From an uncultured Clostridia bacterium (GTDB lineage Bacteria > Bacillota > Clostridia > Christensenellales > Borkfalkiaceae), in assembly GCA_944341895.1 (NCBI GenBank), contig CALVMB010000007.1, forward strand, positions 1 to 46,670: DNA of 46,670 nucleotides, in the 5' to 3' direction. Below the pieces are notes generated by a model, which saw nothing but the letters and a program-made list of their open reading frames with translations, was not told where the DNA came from and ran no database searches. How positions within the stretch are numbered: the stretch's first letter is position 1; every line of letters starts with the position of its first letter. This document shows positions 5,770 to 14,562 of the stretch, piece by piece. The translations under genes and the position numbers were made by a program.

Positions 5770-8415
5770 ATGAAAAAATTTGACAAGATCATCATTAAAG
5801 AATTCAAGAGCGGGTTCGGCAGATTTTTTGCGATCATGGCGATCATCGCGCTCGGCGTCGGGTTTCTCATCGGCATCATGCAGGCGACGCCGGACATGAA
5901 GCGCACCATGGACGATTATCTGCAGACCGAAAATGCCTTTGACATCGACTTGAAAGGTTCCTTCGGCTTGTCCTCCTCCGATCTCGACGCGCTCGCCGCG
6001 CTGGACGGGGTGGAATCGGTCATGCCCGTCATTTCGACGGACGCGGTCGTGCACACGGGCGAAAAATACGTCGTCGGGCGCATCGTCGGCATGGAAGATG
6101 TCTCTTCGCGCACCAACATCAGCCGCCTGACATTGCTGGAAGGGGAATGGCCGGGCGAGGCGGAGGAAGGCGTTGCCGAAGTGGTCGCCCTGCGCTCAAC
6201 GAACAAACTCGAAGCTCTTTCCGTCGGCGAGGAGATCACCCTCCCCGCGGACATGTCCACGTCCAACACGTCCTATGGGGATGTCTACCGCGTGCACACG
6301 TTGCGCGTCACGGGAATCGTGTCCTCGCCCGATTATTTCTACGACGACGCCACCGAAATTTCCACGCTGGGCACGGGCGCGGTCGGCTGCATCCTGTACG
6401 GAAACTCTGCCGAGGTGTACGAAGATCTCTCCGCCGTTCCCGCTTTCACCGAACTCACTTCGGCGAACATTTTCGGGTTGCTCAACTTTTTTATGGACGG
6501 CGAAGACGCCGACCATATCGCCTGCACGGACGCGTATATCCGCATCGAAGGCGCGGACGGTTACGAGCGGTTCAACGACGGGTATAAAACCTATGTCCTG
6601 AGCCGCGAATCCGCCATTCTCGAACTGGGCGCGCGCAGCAGCGAACGCATCAATGCGGCGCTGGAAAAACTGTTTGCGACGCAGGACTCGTCGGACAGCC
6701 GCCGGACGGAGGCATCCTGGATCCTGCTCGACCGCGCGAGCACCAACGTCAGTTACCTCAGTTACGAACTCAACGTGGAAAAGGTCGAGGACATCGCGGG
6801 CATCTTCCCCGTATTCTTCATCTTCGTGGCCGCGCTGGTCGCTCTCACGTCCATGACGCGCATGGTCGAAGAGGACCGCATGCAGATCGGCACCCTCAAA
6901 GCGCTGGGGTACAGCAACGCGCGCATCCGCTCCAAATACCTGTTCTATTGCTGTCTCGCCAGCCTGATCGGCTGTGTGGCGGGCATCCTGCTCGGGTTCA
7001 GCATCCTGCCTTCCATCTTCTGGGAAGCGTACAAAACGCTGTACTATCTGCCTTCGCTCTCGCTCGCGTTCAGTCCCTGGTTTGCGCTGGCGGTCATCGG
7101 CATCGCGCTCGCGGGCACCGTGCTCGTGACGTGGGGCGCCTGCCGTGCCTCGCTCAAAGAGCGCCCTTCGCGGCTGATGCAGCCCAAGGCGCCCAAAGCG
7201 GGCAAGCGCGTGCTGCTCGAACGCATCGGCTTCCTCTGGAAGCCTCTCAAATTCAAATGGAAAGCGACGGTGCGCAACATCTTCCGCTATAAGAAGAACA
7301 TGATCCTCACCATCGTCTCCGTCATGGGCTGCACCGCGCTCATCCTGGTCGGCTTCGGGTTGAACGATTCCATTCTCGCCGCGTCCGACATCCAGTACGG
7401 CACTATCATTCATTACGATTCGGTCATCGACTATGCGGGCGATCTGGGCGAGATCCGTGCCGTCGAAGGCGGAAGCCTGGATCCGTTCCTCACCGAAGCG
7501 GACAACTGGATCCCCGTTTACAGCGAAAGCGGGCAGATCGAACTGCGCACGGGCACCGACAAGGAAGGCACGGAAAGCGTCGATCTGTACCTGATCGAGG
7601 ACAACGCGCTCTTTTCGGAGTTCGTTTCCCTGCACGAGCGCAGGAGCGGGGAGCCGATCGATGTGACCCAAGCCGAGGGCATCGCCGTCGTTCTTCCCGA
7701 AAACCTTGCCACCGTGTACGGCGTCAAGGCGGGCGATTCGCTTATCTATACGACGGCGGGAGGGGTGCGCTTTGTGGCGCGCGTGTACGCGATCTGCGAA
7801 AACTATACGGGCAGATATCTGTACATGAGCCGCACGGCCTACGCCTCGGTCTGCGGCGAACCCGAGAACAATACGCTCCTCGTCCGTTCGGGGCTGAGCC
7901 AGGAACAGTCCGAAGAAGCGAGCGAGGCATTGCTTGCCGATAAGAGCGGGCGCATCACTTCGGTGGAGTTCATCTATTCCACCATGGAAATGTTCGACGG
8001 GCTGGAATCGACGATGGGGCTGGTCATCGCCGTGCTGGTCGTCTGTGCCGGCGCGCTCGCCGCCATCGTGCTGTATAACCTGACCAACATCAACATCGAC
8101 GAGCGCCGCCGCGAGATCGCAACGCTGCGCGTGCTCGGTTACCGCAAGGGCGAAGTGGCGGGGTACATTTACCGCGAAAGCGCCATCCTCACGCTGGCGG
8201 GTACGCTGTTCGGGCTCCTTCTCGGCTGGCTGCTGCACATGTTTATCATCGGGCGCGTCAACAGTGTCTCCATGATGCTCGGCACCACGATCGGCGCGCT
8301 CAGTTATCTGTGGGCGTTCCTGCTCACCATCGCGTTTGCGGTCATCGTGTACCTGTTCATGCTCATCAAGTTGAACAGGATCAGCATGACCGATTCGCTC
8401 AAATCCAACGAATGA
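5770..8415 (+). CDS. FtsX-type ABC transporter permease (881 aa)
   Basis: This long permease has a TM helix near residues 17-37, a large extracytoplasmic domain, then two FtsX core domains of three helices each: one beginning near residue 340 (after ...DIAGIFPVFFIFVAALVAL) and one at the C-terminus beginning near 745. A second extracytoplasmic domain lies between them (about 535-735). This duplicated layout matches Gram-positive 800-900-residue permeases that work as a unit with one ATPase. Motif-like LKALGYSNARIRSKY and LRVLGYRKGEV mark the cytoplasmic coupling helices of the two halves. GGGAGGG upstream supports ATG 5770. The permease and its ATPase probably form a mechanotransmission-type complex; substrate unknown. 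Confidence 0.93.
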   Translation: MKKFDKIIIKEFKSGFGRFFAIMAIIALGVGFLIGIMQATPDMKRTMDDYLQTENAFDIDLKGSFGLSSSDLDALAALDGVESVMPVISTDAVVHTGEKYVVGRIVGMEDVSSRTNISRLTLLEGEWPGEAEEGVAEVVALRSTNKLEALSVGEEITLPADMSTSNTSYGDVYRVHTLRVTGIVSSPDYFYDDATEISTLGTGAVGCILYGNSAEVYEDLSAVPAFTELTSANIFGLLNFFMDGEDADHIACTDAYIRIEGADGYERFNDGYKTYVLSRESAILELGARSSERINAALEKLFATQDSSDSRRTEASWILLDRASTNVSYLSYELNVEKVEDIAGIFPVFFIFVAALVALTSMTRMVEEDRMQIGTLKALGYSNARIRSKYLFYCCLASLIGCVAGILLGFSILPSIFWEAYKTLYYLPSLSLAFSPWFALAVIGIALAGTVLVTWGACRASLKERPSRLMQPKAPKAGKRVLLERIGFLWKPLKFKWKATVRNIFRYKKNMILTIVSVMGCTALILVGFGLNDSILAASDIQYGTIIHYDSVIDYAGDLGEIRAVEGGSLDPFLTEADNWIPVYSESGQIELRTGTDKEGTESVDLYLIEDNALFSEFVSLHERRSGEPIDVTQAEGIAVVLPENLATVYGVKAGDSLIYTTAGGVRFVARVYAICENYTGRYLYMSRTAYASVCGEPENNTLLVRSGLSQEQSEEASEALLADKSGRITSVEFIYSTMEMFDGLESTMGLVIAVLVVCAGALAAIVLYNLTNINIDERRREIATLRVLGYRKGEVAGYIYRESAILTLAGTLFGLLLGWLLHMFIIGRVNSVSMMLGTTIGALSYLWAFLLTIAFAVIVYLFMLIKLNRISMTDSLKSNE

Positions 8416-8429
8416 CGGGGGGGTACGGT

Positions 8430-8888
8430 ATGGAACTGGAAAAACTCAGGACCGAACTGTTGTACAATGTCTGGAAACTGAACAAGACGAACATGCTTTC
8501 CGTGTTGCGCGAATTCATCGAAGGGGAATCGGCGGCGCTTTGGTTCATTTCCGCCGCAGGCGCGTCCATCACCCCTTCGCAGATCAGCGAGGGGATCCGC
8601 GTCAGCCGTGCCCGCGCCGCCAACATCCTGCGCTCTCTGCGCAGCAAGGGTTACGTGGAAATGGAGATCTCGGCGGAAGACAGGAGGAAGATCGACGTGG
8701 TGCTCACCGAGCGCGGCAGGCGCGTGCTCGAAGAAAAACGCGCCTACTTTTTGGGGAGTTTCGACCGCTACATCGAGGTGATGGGGGAAGAAAACATCGT
8801 CGAACTCAACCGCATCCTGCGCCTGACGGCGGAAAATCAGGACCGGCTGCAATTCCGCAAATTCGAAAAGGGGGAAGAACATCAATGA
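8430..8888 (+). CDS. MarR-like winged-helix transcriptional regulator (152 aa)
   Basis: A winged helix spans about residues 45-100: ITPSQISEGIRVSRARAANI for the recognition region, then LRSKGYVEMEI and EDRRKIDVVLTERGRR, the D-x-R-x-x-x-x-x-L-T-x-x-G wing typical of MarR proteins. Flanking helices would dimerise. ATG 8430 is chosen because it begins 15 bp after the permease stop behind a G-rich stretch; the frame is open further upstream only as an overlap with the permease gene. Its end overlaps the next start (ATGA), indicating translational coupling. It probably controls this transporter operon; the ligand is unknown. Confidence 0.85.
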   Translation: MELEKLRTELLYNVWKLNKTNMLSVLREFIEGESAALWFISAAGASITPSQISEGIRVSRARAANILRSLRSKGYVEMEISAEDRRKIDVVLTERGRRVLEEKRAYFLGSFDRYIEVMGEENIVELNRILRLTAENQDRLQFRKFEKGEEHQ

Positions 8889-9250
8889 TCGAAAACGAAT
8901 CGGGCGAAGATTATCTCGAGGCGGTGCTGCGGCTCACGGCCGGCGGCAAGCCCGTGCACGCCGTCGACGTATCGCGCGAACTGGGCGTTTCCAAACCTGC
9001 GGTCACCAAGGCGATGCGTCTTCTGACGGGCAAGGGCTATGTGAACATTATCGACAATCATATTTATCTGACCGAGCGCGGCGACGCTTACGCCCGCACG
9101 GTGTATGCAAAGCACAGGCTTTTGACCGATTTTCTCATGAAACTGGGCGTCTCCGCCGCGGCGGCGGAGACGGACGCCTGCCGCATGGAGCATTTGCTCA
9201 GTGAAGAATCGTACGAGGCGATCCGCCGCTTTACCGAACAGCGCGGCTGA
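8885..9250 (+). CDS. DtxR/MntR-family metal-dependent regulator (121 aa)
   Basis: The protein has an N-terminal winged helix (VHAVDVSRELGVSKPAVTKA, LTGKGYVNI) and a short dimerisation domain, without the SH3-like tail, as in MntR. By alignment to the families from memory, metal ligands would be Asp9, Glu12, His77, Cys99, Glu102 and His103. Asp at the first position is MntR-like, whereas Cys in D-A-C-R-M-E-H is DtxR-like, so metal choice is uncertain. The start overlaps the MarR-like stop by four bases. A second metal-sensing repressor in the same operon suggests metal-dependent control of the ABC exporter. Confidence 0.9.
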   Translation: MIENESGEDYLEAVLRLTAGGKPVHAVDVSRELGVSKPAVTKAMRLLTGKGYVNIIDNHIYLTERGDAYARTVYAKHRLLTDFLMKLGVSAAAAETDACRMEHLLSEESYEAIRRFTEQRG

Positions 9251-9263
9251 TCGGCGGATCTCG

Positions 9264-9300
9264 GCGCCGCACCTTTCCGTCGGAAAGGTGCGGCGCTTTT
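9264..9300 (+). terminator. Intrinsic terminator ending the transporter/regulator operon
   Basis: GCGCCGCACCTTTCC and GGAAAGGTGCGGCGC are perfect 15-bp arms around GTC, followed by TTTTCGT. Confidence 0.93.
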
Positions 9301-9385
9301 CGTGTCCGCCCGCCGCGCGGGGCTTTGTCCGTGCGCTTTTGCGGCGCTTTTTTTGCGCGCCGCGCATGGTACAAGCCGCGCCGTT

Positions 9386-9394
9386 CATACATTA
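9386..9394 (+). promoter_or_regulatory. Sigma-E/sigma-K-like -10 (CATACATTA) before sigK
   Basis: CATACATTA fits both the sigma-E (CATACA-x-T) and the sigma-K (CATA-xxx-TA) -10 consensus of mother-cell genes. No convincing -35 is seen at the right distance. It lies 29 bp before sigK, which in Bacillus is transcribed by sigma-E and then by sigma-K itself. Confidence 0.5.
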
Positions 9395-9422
9395 GAGTTG
9401 ACTATCAAAAAGGCGGTGCGCG

Positions 9423-10121
9423 ATGTTTCTGGATTTCTTGTGTGCGATCTTCGGCAAGCTGTTGTTTTTTACTTCGGCGGTGGGCGGAAAGAGTTCCTTT
9501 CCCAAACCGCTGCCCCCCGAAGAGGAGGCGCGGTGCCTGCGCCTGGCACAGGAGGGCGACAAGGAGGCAAAGGATAAACTGGTGCGCCACAACATGCGGC
9601 TGGTCGCGCACATCGTCAAAAAATACAGCGGCGCGGCGGAAACGGACGACCTGATCTCGGTGGGGAGCATCGGGCTGATCAAGGCGATCAACACCTACCG
9701 CCCCGGGCACGGGACGCAACTTGCCACATATACGGCGCGGTGCATCGAAAACGAGATCCTCATGCTCATCCGCAGCAACAAAAAACACCGCGGCACCATG
9801 TACCTTTCCGATCCCGTCGGCGTGGATAAGGAGGGGAACGAACTCACGCTGATGGACCTTTTGTTCGAAAAGGAAGAGGGCGTGTTCAAGGCGGTGGAAT
9901 CGCGCATGGTCAAGGAACGGTTCATGCGCGTGCTCGAAGAGGTGCTCAACGAGCGCGAATACACCGTGCTCTGCCTGCGTTACGGGCTCAAAGGCGGCGC
10001 GCCCATGCCCCAGCGCGAGGTGGCGGCGTTTCTGAAAATTTCCCGCTCTTATATTTCGCGCATCGAAAAACGCGCCGTGGAAAAGGTGCGCGCGCATACC
10101 GACCGCAGCGATTATACGTGA
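9423..10121 (+). CDS. sigK: Sporulation sigma factor sigma-K (pro-form, 232 aa)
   Basis: This sigma factor drives late mother-cell transcription (coat and cortex genes). The hydrophobic N-terminus MFLDFLCAIFGKLLFFTSA matches the pro-sequence that is cleaved by SpoIVFB in Bacillus. Region 2 follows with RHNMRLVAHIVKKY, DDLISVGSIGLIKAI and ATYTARCIENEILM; region 4 ends with ISRSYISRIEKRAVEK. The gene is intact and not split by a skin-like element. The start is supported by GGCGGTG upstream and by the pro-sequence. It follows a terminator and an A-poor spacer and stands alone. The presence of sigK marks the organism as a spore former. Confidence 0.95.
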   Translation: MFLDFLCAIFGKLLFFTSAVGGKSSFPKPLPPEEEARCLRLAQEGDKEAKDKLVRHNMRLVAHIVKKYSGAAETDDLISVGSIGLIKAINTYRPGHGTQLATYTARCIENEILMLIRSNKKHRGTMYLSDPVGVDKEGNELTLMDLLFEKEEGVFKAVESRMVKERFMRVLEEVLNEREYTVLCLRYGLKGGAPMPQREVAAFLKISRSYISRIEKRAVEKVRAHTDRSDYT

Positions 10122-10130
10122 ATATTCCCG

Positions 10131-10265
10131 CCCGCGGGCGCGTTCGTTTTGCCGCGGTTGCGCCGCGGTGTCCGCAAGTCGTTTTGCGGCACGTTTGCCC
10201 GCGCGGCGGTCTGTCCGCACGGCGCCTGCGCCGCGGGCGGCGGAGCAAACCCGCGCCGCAGGCGC
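10131..10265. other. Adenine-poor GC-rich spacer between sigK and mcsA
   Basis: The spacer holds about four A in the first 110 nt and no supported ORF, the same class as 4691-4860. It contains overlapping GCCGCGG/CCGCGGC palindromes but no T-run terminator for sigK that I can identify. Confidence 0.5.
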
Positions 10266-10283
10266 CATTTTTCGCAAAAACTG

Positions 10284-10312
10284 TTTACAAGGCGGCGCGC
10301 GCGTGGTATAAT
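10284..10312 (+). promoter_or_regulatory. Sigma-A promoter of the mcsA-mcsB-clpC operon
   Basis: TTTACA (10284-10289), 17 bp, TATAAT (10307-10312). The region around it lacks the tandem GGTCAAA heptads bound by CtsR. A leader of about 120 nt with alternative hairpins precedes mcsA. Confidence 0.85.
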
Positions 10313-10336
10313 GTAGAAAAACATCGAGGGGAAGCC

Positions 10337-10384
10337 GGCAGAGTGTCAACAAATTTTTGCGCCTCTGCCGTGCGGCAGGGGCGC
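10337..10384 (+). promoter_or_regulatory. Mutually exclusive hairpins in the mcsA 5' leader
   Basis: CTCTGCC (10363-10369) can pair with upstream GGCAGAG (10337-10343), or, as part of GCGCCTCTGCCG (10359-10370), with downstream CGGCAGGGGCGC (10373-10384). The second hairpin has 11-12 pairs with one G-T and a very tight loop. No T-run follows, so a translational or RNA-stability switch is more likely than attenuation. Function is inference. Confidence 0.42.
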
Positions 10385-10440
10385 TCTGTGCGCCCGCCGT
10401 GCGCGGACATGCCCCCGTCCGGGCGAAGAGGAAGCGTTCC

Positions 10441-10935
10441 ATGCTCTGTTCCAACTGCCATACAAATCCAGCGACGCATACCGTTCTGCGCGGCGACGGC
10501 GATTCCGTGCACCTTTGCGATGCCTGTTTCGAGCGTTTCGGCGCCGCCGCCGATTTCTTCGGCAGCGACCCCGATTTTTTTGCATCCTTTTTGCAGTCGC
10601 GCAAGGATGCGGGCGCGGCGTGCCCCGTCTGCGGCACCACGCTCGCCGACTACGCGCGCACGGGGCTGTTGGGCTGTGCGGCGTGTTACGAGACCTTCCG
10701 CGAGGACCTGCGCCCGGATATCCGCCGCATCCACGGCAAGACCATGCACACGGGCAAACACCCGCTCGGCGACGGAAAATTGTACGAACTGCTGGACGAG
10801 CGCGAGCGCCTGCGCGGCGAACTGGAACGCGCCGTGCGCGAAAAGCGCATGAAGGACGCAAAGCGTCTCAACCGCGATATCCGCGACATCAGCCGCATGA
10901 TCTACGACGACGATTTTGACGGAGAGGAGAAGTAA
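10441..10935 (+). CDS. mcsA: McsA, zinc-binding activator of the arginine kinase McsB (164 aa)
   Basis: Four C-x-x-C pairs are visible: C3/C6, C26/C29, C61/C64 and C79/C82, the zinc-binding signature of McsA. A UVR-type helical hairpin (about residues 115-150, YELLDERERLRGELERA and onward) occupies the C-terminus. McsA activates McsB and links it to ClpC. ATG 10441 is chosen because GAGGAAG precedes it and the first C-x-x-C begins at residue 3; the longer open frame upstream is leader sequence. It is first gene of the operon; ctsR, normally upstream, is absent. Confidence 0.93.
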   Translation: MLCSNCHTNPATHTVLRGDGDSVHLCDACFERFGAAADFFGSDPDFFASFLQSRKDAGAACPVCGTTLADYARTGLLGCAACYETFREDLRPDIRRIHGKTMHTGKHPLGDGKLYELLDERERLRGELERAVREKRMKDAKRLNRDIRDISRMIYDDDFDGEEK

Positions 10936-10940
10936 GGGGC

Positions 10941-11975
10941 ATGGTCAACAACATCGAAAGCACCGTCGTCTCCACCCGCATCCGTCTGGCGCGCAATCTG
11001 GCCGACTATCCCTTTCCCGCCCGCCTCAAGGACGCGGCGCAGGCAAAGGAGATCGTTGCCGCCGTCAACACCGCGGCGAGCCGCCTGGGCAGTTTCAAAC
11101 TGTACTGGATGGGCGAGATCTCGGAAGGGGTCGCGCAGGCGATCTGCGACGATCATCTCATCAGCGCCGAACTGGTCGCCAACCGCGCGTACGGCGCCGC
11201 GCTCATCGACGAACACCAGGAAGAGGACGGCCCGCGCGGCAAGTTCTCCATCATGATCAACGAAGAGGATCACCTGCGCGAACAATACATCCTGCGCGGG
11301 CTCAATCTCCCGCTCGCGTACCGCAAGATCTCCGCGGTGGACGACGAACTTTCGCGCACTCTCCGCTTTGCCTACGACGCGCAGTGGGGATATCTCACCG
11401 CCTGTCCCACCAACCTCGGCACGGGCATGCGCGCCTCCGTCATGCTCTTTCTTCCCGGTCTGACCCGTCTCAACAAGATGGAGCGGCTCATCCGCGAGAT
11501 CTCCCGCTACGGCCACACCGTGCGCGGCGTGTACGGCGAGGGGAGCGATGCGGAAGGATACATGTACCAGGTCAGCAACGAGGTCACGCTGGGCGTGGAC
11601 GAAGATTACATCCTCACCGAAGTGCGCCGCGCCGTTTTGGAGATCGTCAACCTCGAAGCCCAGGCGCGCAAAGCCTTCCTCGAAGACGCGGACATGCGCG
11701 ATACTTGCTGCCGCGCGTACGGCGTCCTCGCGTCCTGTTACAAGATCCCGTACGCCGAATTCATCCAGTACGTTTCGGACGTCAAACTGGGCGTCGCGCT
11801 CGGCTTTCTGCAAATGGATTGCTTTTCCGCGCTGGACGACCTGATCGAGTCCGTCCGCCCCGCCAATATCGGACTGCGCTTCGACGGCGTTTCGGACGCC
11901 GCGCGGCGCGACGTCCTGCGGGCGGCGGAATGCCGCGCCGCCATGGCGGCGGTGCACATCGCCGAAAGCCGCTGA
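10941..11975 (+). CDS. mcsB: McsB, protein-arginine kinase (344 aa)
   Basis: McsB phosphorylates arginines in damaged or unfolded proteins, tagging them for ClpC-ClpP degradation. The guanido-kinase family start S-T-R-I-R-L-A-R-N is at residues 11-19, and the active-site block TACPTNLGTGMRASV lies around 154-168 with the conserved cysteine. The length is normal for McsB (about 350), without the N-terminal domain of creatine and arginine kinases. The gap from mcsA is five bases and 25 bases to clpC, so all three are co-transcribed. Confidence 0.96.
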   Translation: MVNNIESTVVSTRIRLARNLADYPFPARLKDAAQAKEIVAAVNTAASRLGSFKLYWMGEISEGVAQAICDDHLISAELVANRAYGAALIDEHQEEDGPRGKFSIMINEEDHLREQYILRGLNLPLAYRKISAVDDELSRTLRFAYDAQWGYLTACPTNLGTGMRASVMLFLPGLTRLNKMERLIREISRYGHTVRGVYGEGSDAEGYMYQVSNEVTLGVDEDYILTEVRRAVLEIVNLEAQARKAFLEDADMRDTCCRAYGVLASCYKIPYAEFIQYVSDVKLGVALGFLQMDCFSALDDLIESVRPANIGLRFDGVSDAARRDVLRAAECRAAMAAVHIAESR

Positions 11976-12000
11976 GCGGCATAACTTTCACGGAGTGACC

Positions 12001-14469
12001 ATGAGCGATTTCAACCGTTTTTCCATCAACCTGCAAAAGGCGATCAAGATCTCGCTGGACGCCGCCAAAATGTTCGGCAGCGACTATGTGGGCAGCGAAC
12101 ACATCCTGTTCGGCATCCTGAACGTTCCCGAATGCCGCGCGGGCAAACTTCTTCTGTCGTCGGGCATCCGCGAGCGCGACTACCGCGCCGCCTTCGTGCG
12201 CACGCTGGATAAGCGCGTCAAGATCAGCGGGTTCACCCCGCGCACCAAATACATGTTCGAAAAGGCGCTCGAATGCGCCGTCGAGCACGACGGCCCGGGC
12301 GCAAGCGTGGGCAGCGAATACATGCTCCTCGCCATCCTCATGGACGACGAGTCCGTCGCCGTGCGCCTTTTGCGCATGCTCGGCGCCGACGTCGACGGGC
12401 TGTTGAACGAACTGGGCAGGCTGATCGGGGACGACGTTGCCGAGGAAGTGATCGAAGAGCCGGACTTTGAAAGCATATTCCGCCCCGCGGCTTCCGAAAC
12501 CAAGGCAAAGAGCCAGGGCGGCGTATCCATGCCGTTCGGCACCGACCTGACGCAGAAGGCGCGCGAGGGCAAGGTGGACCCCGTCATCGGCAGAAAAAAG
12601 GAGATCGACAAGATCATCCAGGTGCTTTCCCGCCGCACCAAAAACAACCCCGTGCTCATCGGCGAGCCGGGCGTCGGCAAGAGCGCCGTCGTCGAAGGGC
12701 TTGCGCAGGCGATCGTGGCGGGCGAAGTTCCCGACCTGTTGCTGGGCAAAACGGTGTTTGCGCTCGACCTTCCGGGCATGCTCGCGGGCGCGCGCTATCG
12801 CGGCGATTTCGAAGAGCGCCTGAAAGAGACGGTGGACGCCGTGCGCAAAAACGGGAACATCATCCTCTTCATCGATGAGATCCACAACATCGTCGGCACG
12901 GGTGCGGGCACCGAATCGGGCATGGACGCGGCAAACATCTTAAAGCCCATGCTTGCCCGCGGCGAATTGCAGACCATCGGCGCCACAACCATCGACGAAT
13001 ACCGCAAATACATCGAAAAGGATTCCGCGCTCGAGCGCCGCTTTACTCCCGTCAACGTCGAACAGCCCAGCGTGGAGGAGACCATCGGCATCCTGCGCGG
13101 CCTGCGCGACAAGTACGAGGCGCACCATAAAGTCACCATCACCGATGAGGCGATCGTCGCCGCCGCGAGCCTTTCCGACCGCTATATCACCGACCGTTTT
13201 CTGCCCGACAAGGCGATCGACCTCATCGACGAAGCGGCGAGCCGCGCCCGTCTGGACAGTTACAACGGCCCCGCTGGCATCAAGGAACTGGAAGCGGAGA
13301 TCGAGCGGCTCAACGCCGAAAAGAACAAGGCGGTCCGCCGCGACGATTTCCCCGCCGCGCAGGCCATCCTCGAAAAGATCAAGGCGGCGGAAGGGGAGAT
13401 CGAGCGCATCCGCGCCGAATGGTCGCAAAAGCGGGGCGAAAACCGTCCGCGCATCGGTTCGGACGACGTCGCCGCCATCGTGGCGGGCTGGACGGGCATC
13501 CCCGTCGTCAAGATCACCGAGGAAGAGAGCCGCAAACTCATGCGGCTGGAAGAGGAACTGCACGCCCGCGTCATCGGGCAGGACGAGGCGGTATCCGCCG
13601 TTTCCAAAGCCATCCGCCGCGCGCGCGCGGGGCTCAAAGACGCCGACCGCCCCGTGGGGTCCTTCATCTTCGTCGGGCCGACGGGCGTCGGAAAGACCGA
13701 ACTTTCCAAGGCGCTCGCCGCCGCGCTGTTCGGCGACGAACGGCTCATGATCCGCCTGGATATGAGCGAATTCATGGAAAAACAGGCGGTCAGCAAGATC
13801 ATCGGCGCCCCTCCCGGCTACGTCGGATTCGACGAGCAGGGCGGGCAACTCACCGAAAAGATCCGCCGCAAGCCCTATTCGGTGGTGCTGTTTGACGAGA
13901 TCGAAAAGGCGCATCCCGACGTGTTCAACGTCCTGTTGCAGATCCTCGACGACGGCCGTCTGACGGACAGCAAGGGGCGCGTGGTCAGTTTCAAAAACAC
14001 CGTCATTATCATGACGAGCAACGTCGGCGCGGGCGAGGTCAGGCAGGCGCGCGCGCTCGGGTTCGGCGAAGCGTCCGAAAGCGGCGAATATGCCGCCATG
14101 AAGGAGCGCATCACCGAGGCGCTCAAAGCGCAGTTCAAGCCCGAATTTCTGAACCGTATTGACGAGATCATCATCTTCCACAAACTTTCGCGCGAGGATG
14201 CGGCAAAGGTGTGCGATCTGTTTTTGTCTTCGTTGCAAAAGCGCCTGCAAAAGCGCGAGATCGGGCTGCGCGTCACTGACGCCGCGCGCGACGCCATCCT
14301 GCGCGAAGGGTACGACGAGGTGTACGGCGCCCGCCCGCTCAAGCGGGTCATCCAGCGCCGCCTCGAGGACGCGCTCAGCGAGGAGATCCTGCTCGGCAAG
14401 ATCCGTCCCGGGCAGAAGGTGCTCGCGGATGCAGAAGGGGACCGCTTCTCTTTCCGCGTCGAAAAATGA
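12001..14469 (+). CDS. clpC: ClpC, AAA+ unfoldase of the ClpCP protease (822 aa)
   Basis: The two-ring unfoldase feeds substrates, including arginine-phosphorylated proteins, to ClpP. The Clp-N repeat domain is at about 1-145; AAA1 has Walker A GEPGVGKS at residue 221; a UVR-like middle region follows near 425; AAA2 has Walker A GPTGVGKT at 559; the C-terminal D2-small domain ends at about 820. ATG 12001 is preferred over the in-frame GTG at 11995, which overlaps the GGAG ribosome site at 11992-11995. The gene ends the mcsA-mcsB-clpC operon; only a weak GC-rich hairpin is seen before hpf. Confidence 0.97.
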   Translation: MSDFNRFSINLQKAIKISLDAAKMFGSDYVGSEHILFGILNVPECRAGKLLLSSGIRERDYRAAFVRTLDKRVKISGFTPRTKYMFEKALECAVEHDGPGASVGSEYMLLAILMDDESVAVRLLRMLGADVDGLLNELGRLIGDDVAEEVIEEPDFESIFRPAASETKAKSQGGVSMPFGTDLTQKAREGKVDPVIGRKKEIDKIIQVLSRRTKNNPVLIGEPGVGKSAVVEGLAQAIVAGEVPDLLLGKTVFALDLPGMLAGARYRGDFEERLKETVDAVRKNGNIILFIDEIHNIVGTGAGTESGMDAANILKPMLARGELQTIGATTIDEYRKYIEKDSALERRFTPVNVEQPSVEETIGILRGLRDKYEAHHKVTITDEAIVAAASLSDRYITDRFLPDKAIDLIDEAASRARLDSYNGPAGIKELEAEIERLNAEKNKAVRRDDFPAAQAILEKIKAAEGEIERIRAEWSQKRGENRPRIGSDDVAAIVAGWTGIPVVKITEEESRKLMRLEEELHARVIGQDEAVSAVSKAIRRARAGLKDADRPVGSFIFVGPTGVGKTELSKALAAALFGDERLMIRLDMSEFMEKQAVSKIIGAPPGYVGFDEQGGQLTEKIRRKPYSVVLFDEIEKAHPDVFNVLLQILDDGRLTDSKGRVVSFKNTVIIMTSNVGAGEVRQARALGFGEASESGEYAAMKERITEALKAQFKPEFLNRIDEIIIFHKLSREDAAKVCDLFLSSLQKRLQKREIGLRVTDAARDAILREGYDEVYGARPLKRVIQRRLEDALSEEILLGKIRPGQKVLADAEGDRFSFRVEK

Positions 14470-14562
14470 CGGCGCGCGTTCCCGTTTTCGGGGTGCGCGG
14501 CGAACACGGCTGCAAGGCGGGCTCTGCCCGCATCGATCGAAATTTATAGGGAGGAAAACTGT

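Noticed and set aside
6196..8238. 680-aa minus-strand ORF antisense to the FtsX permease
   Set aside because: Composition-driven shadow: Arg/Ala/Asp-rich with no recognisable domain, while the plus strand encodes a clear permease.
10337..10360. CtsR operator in the mcsA leader
   Set aside because: Only a single loose GTCAAC word is present; CtsR sites need tandem GGTCAAA heptads.
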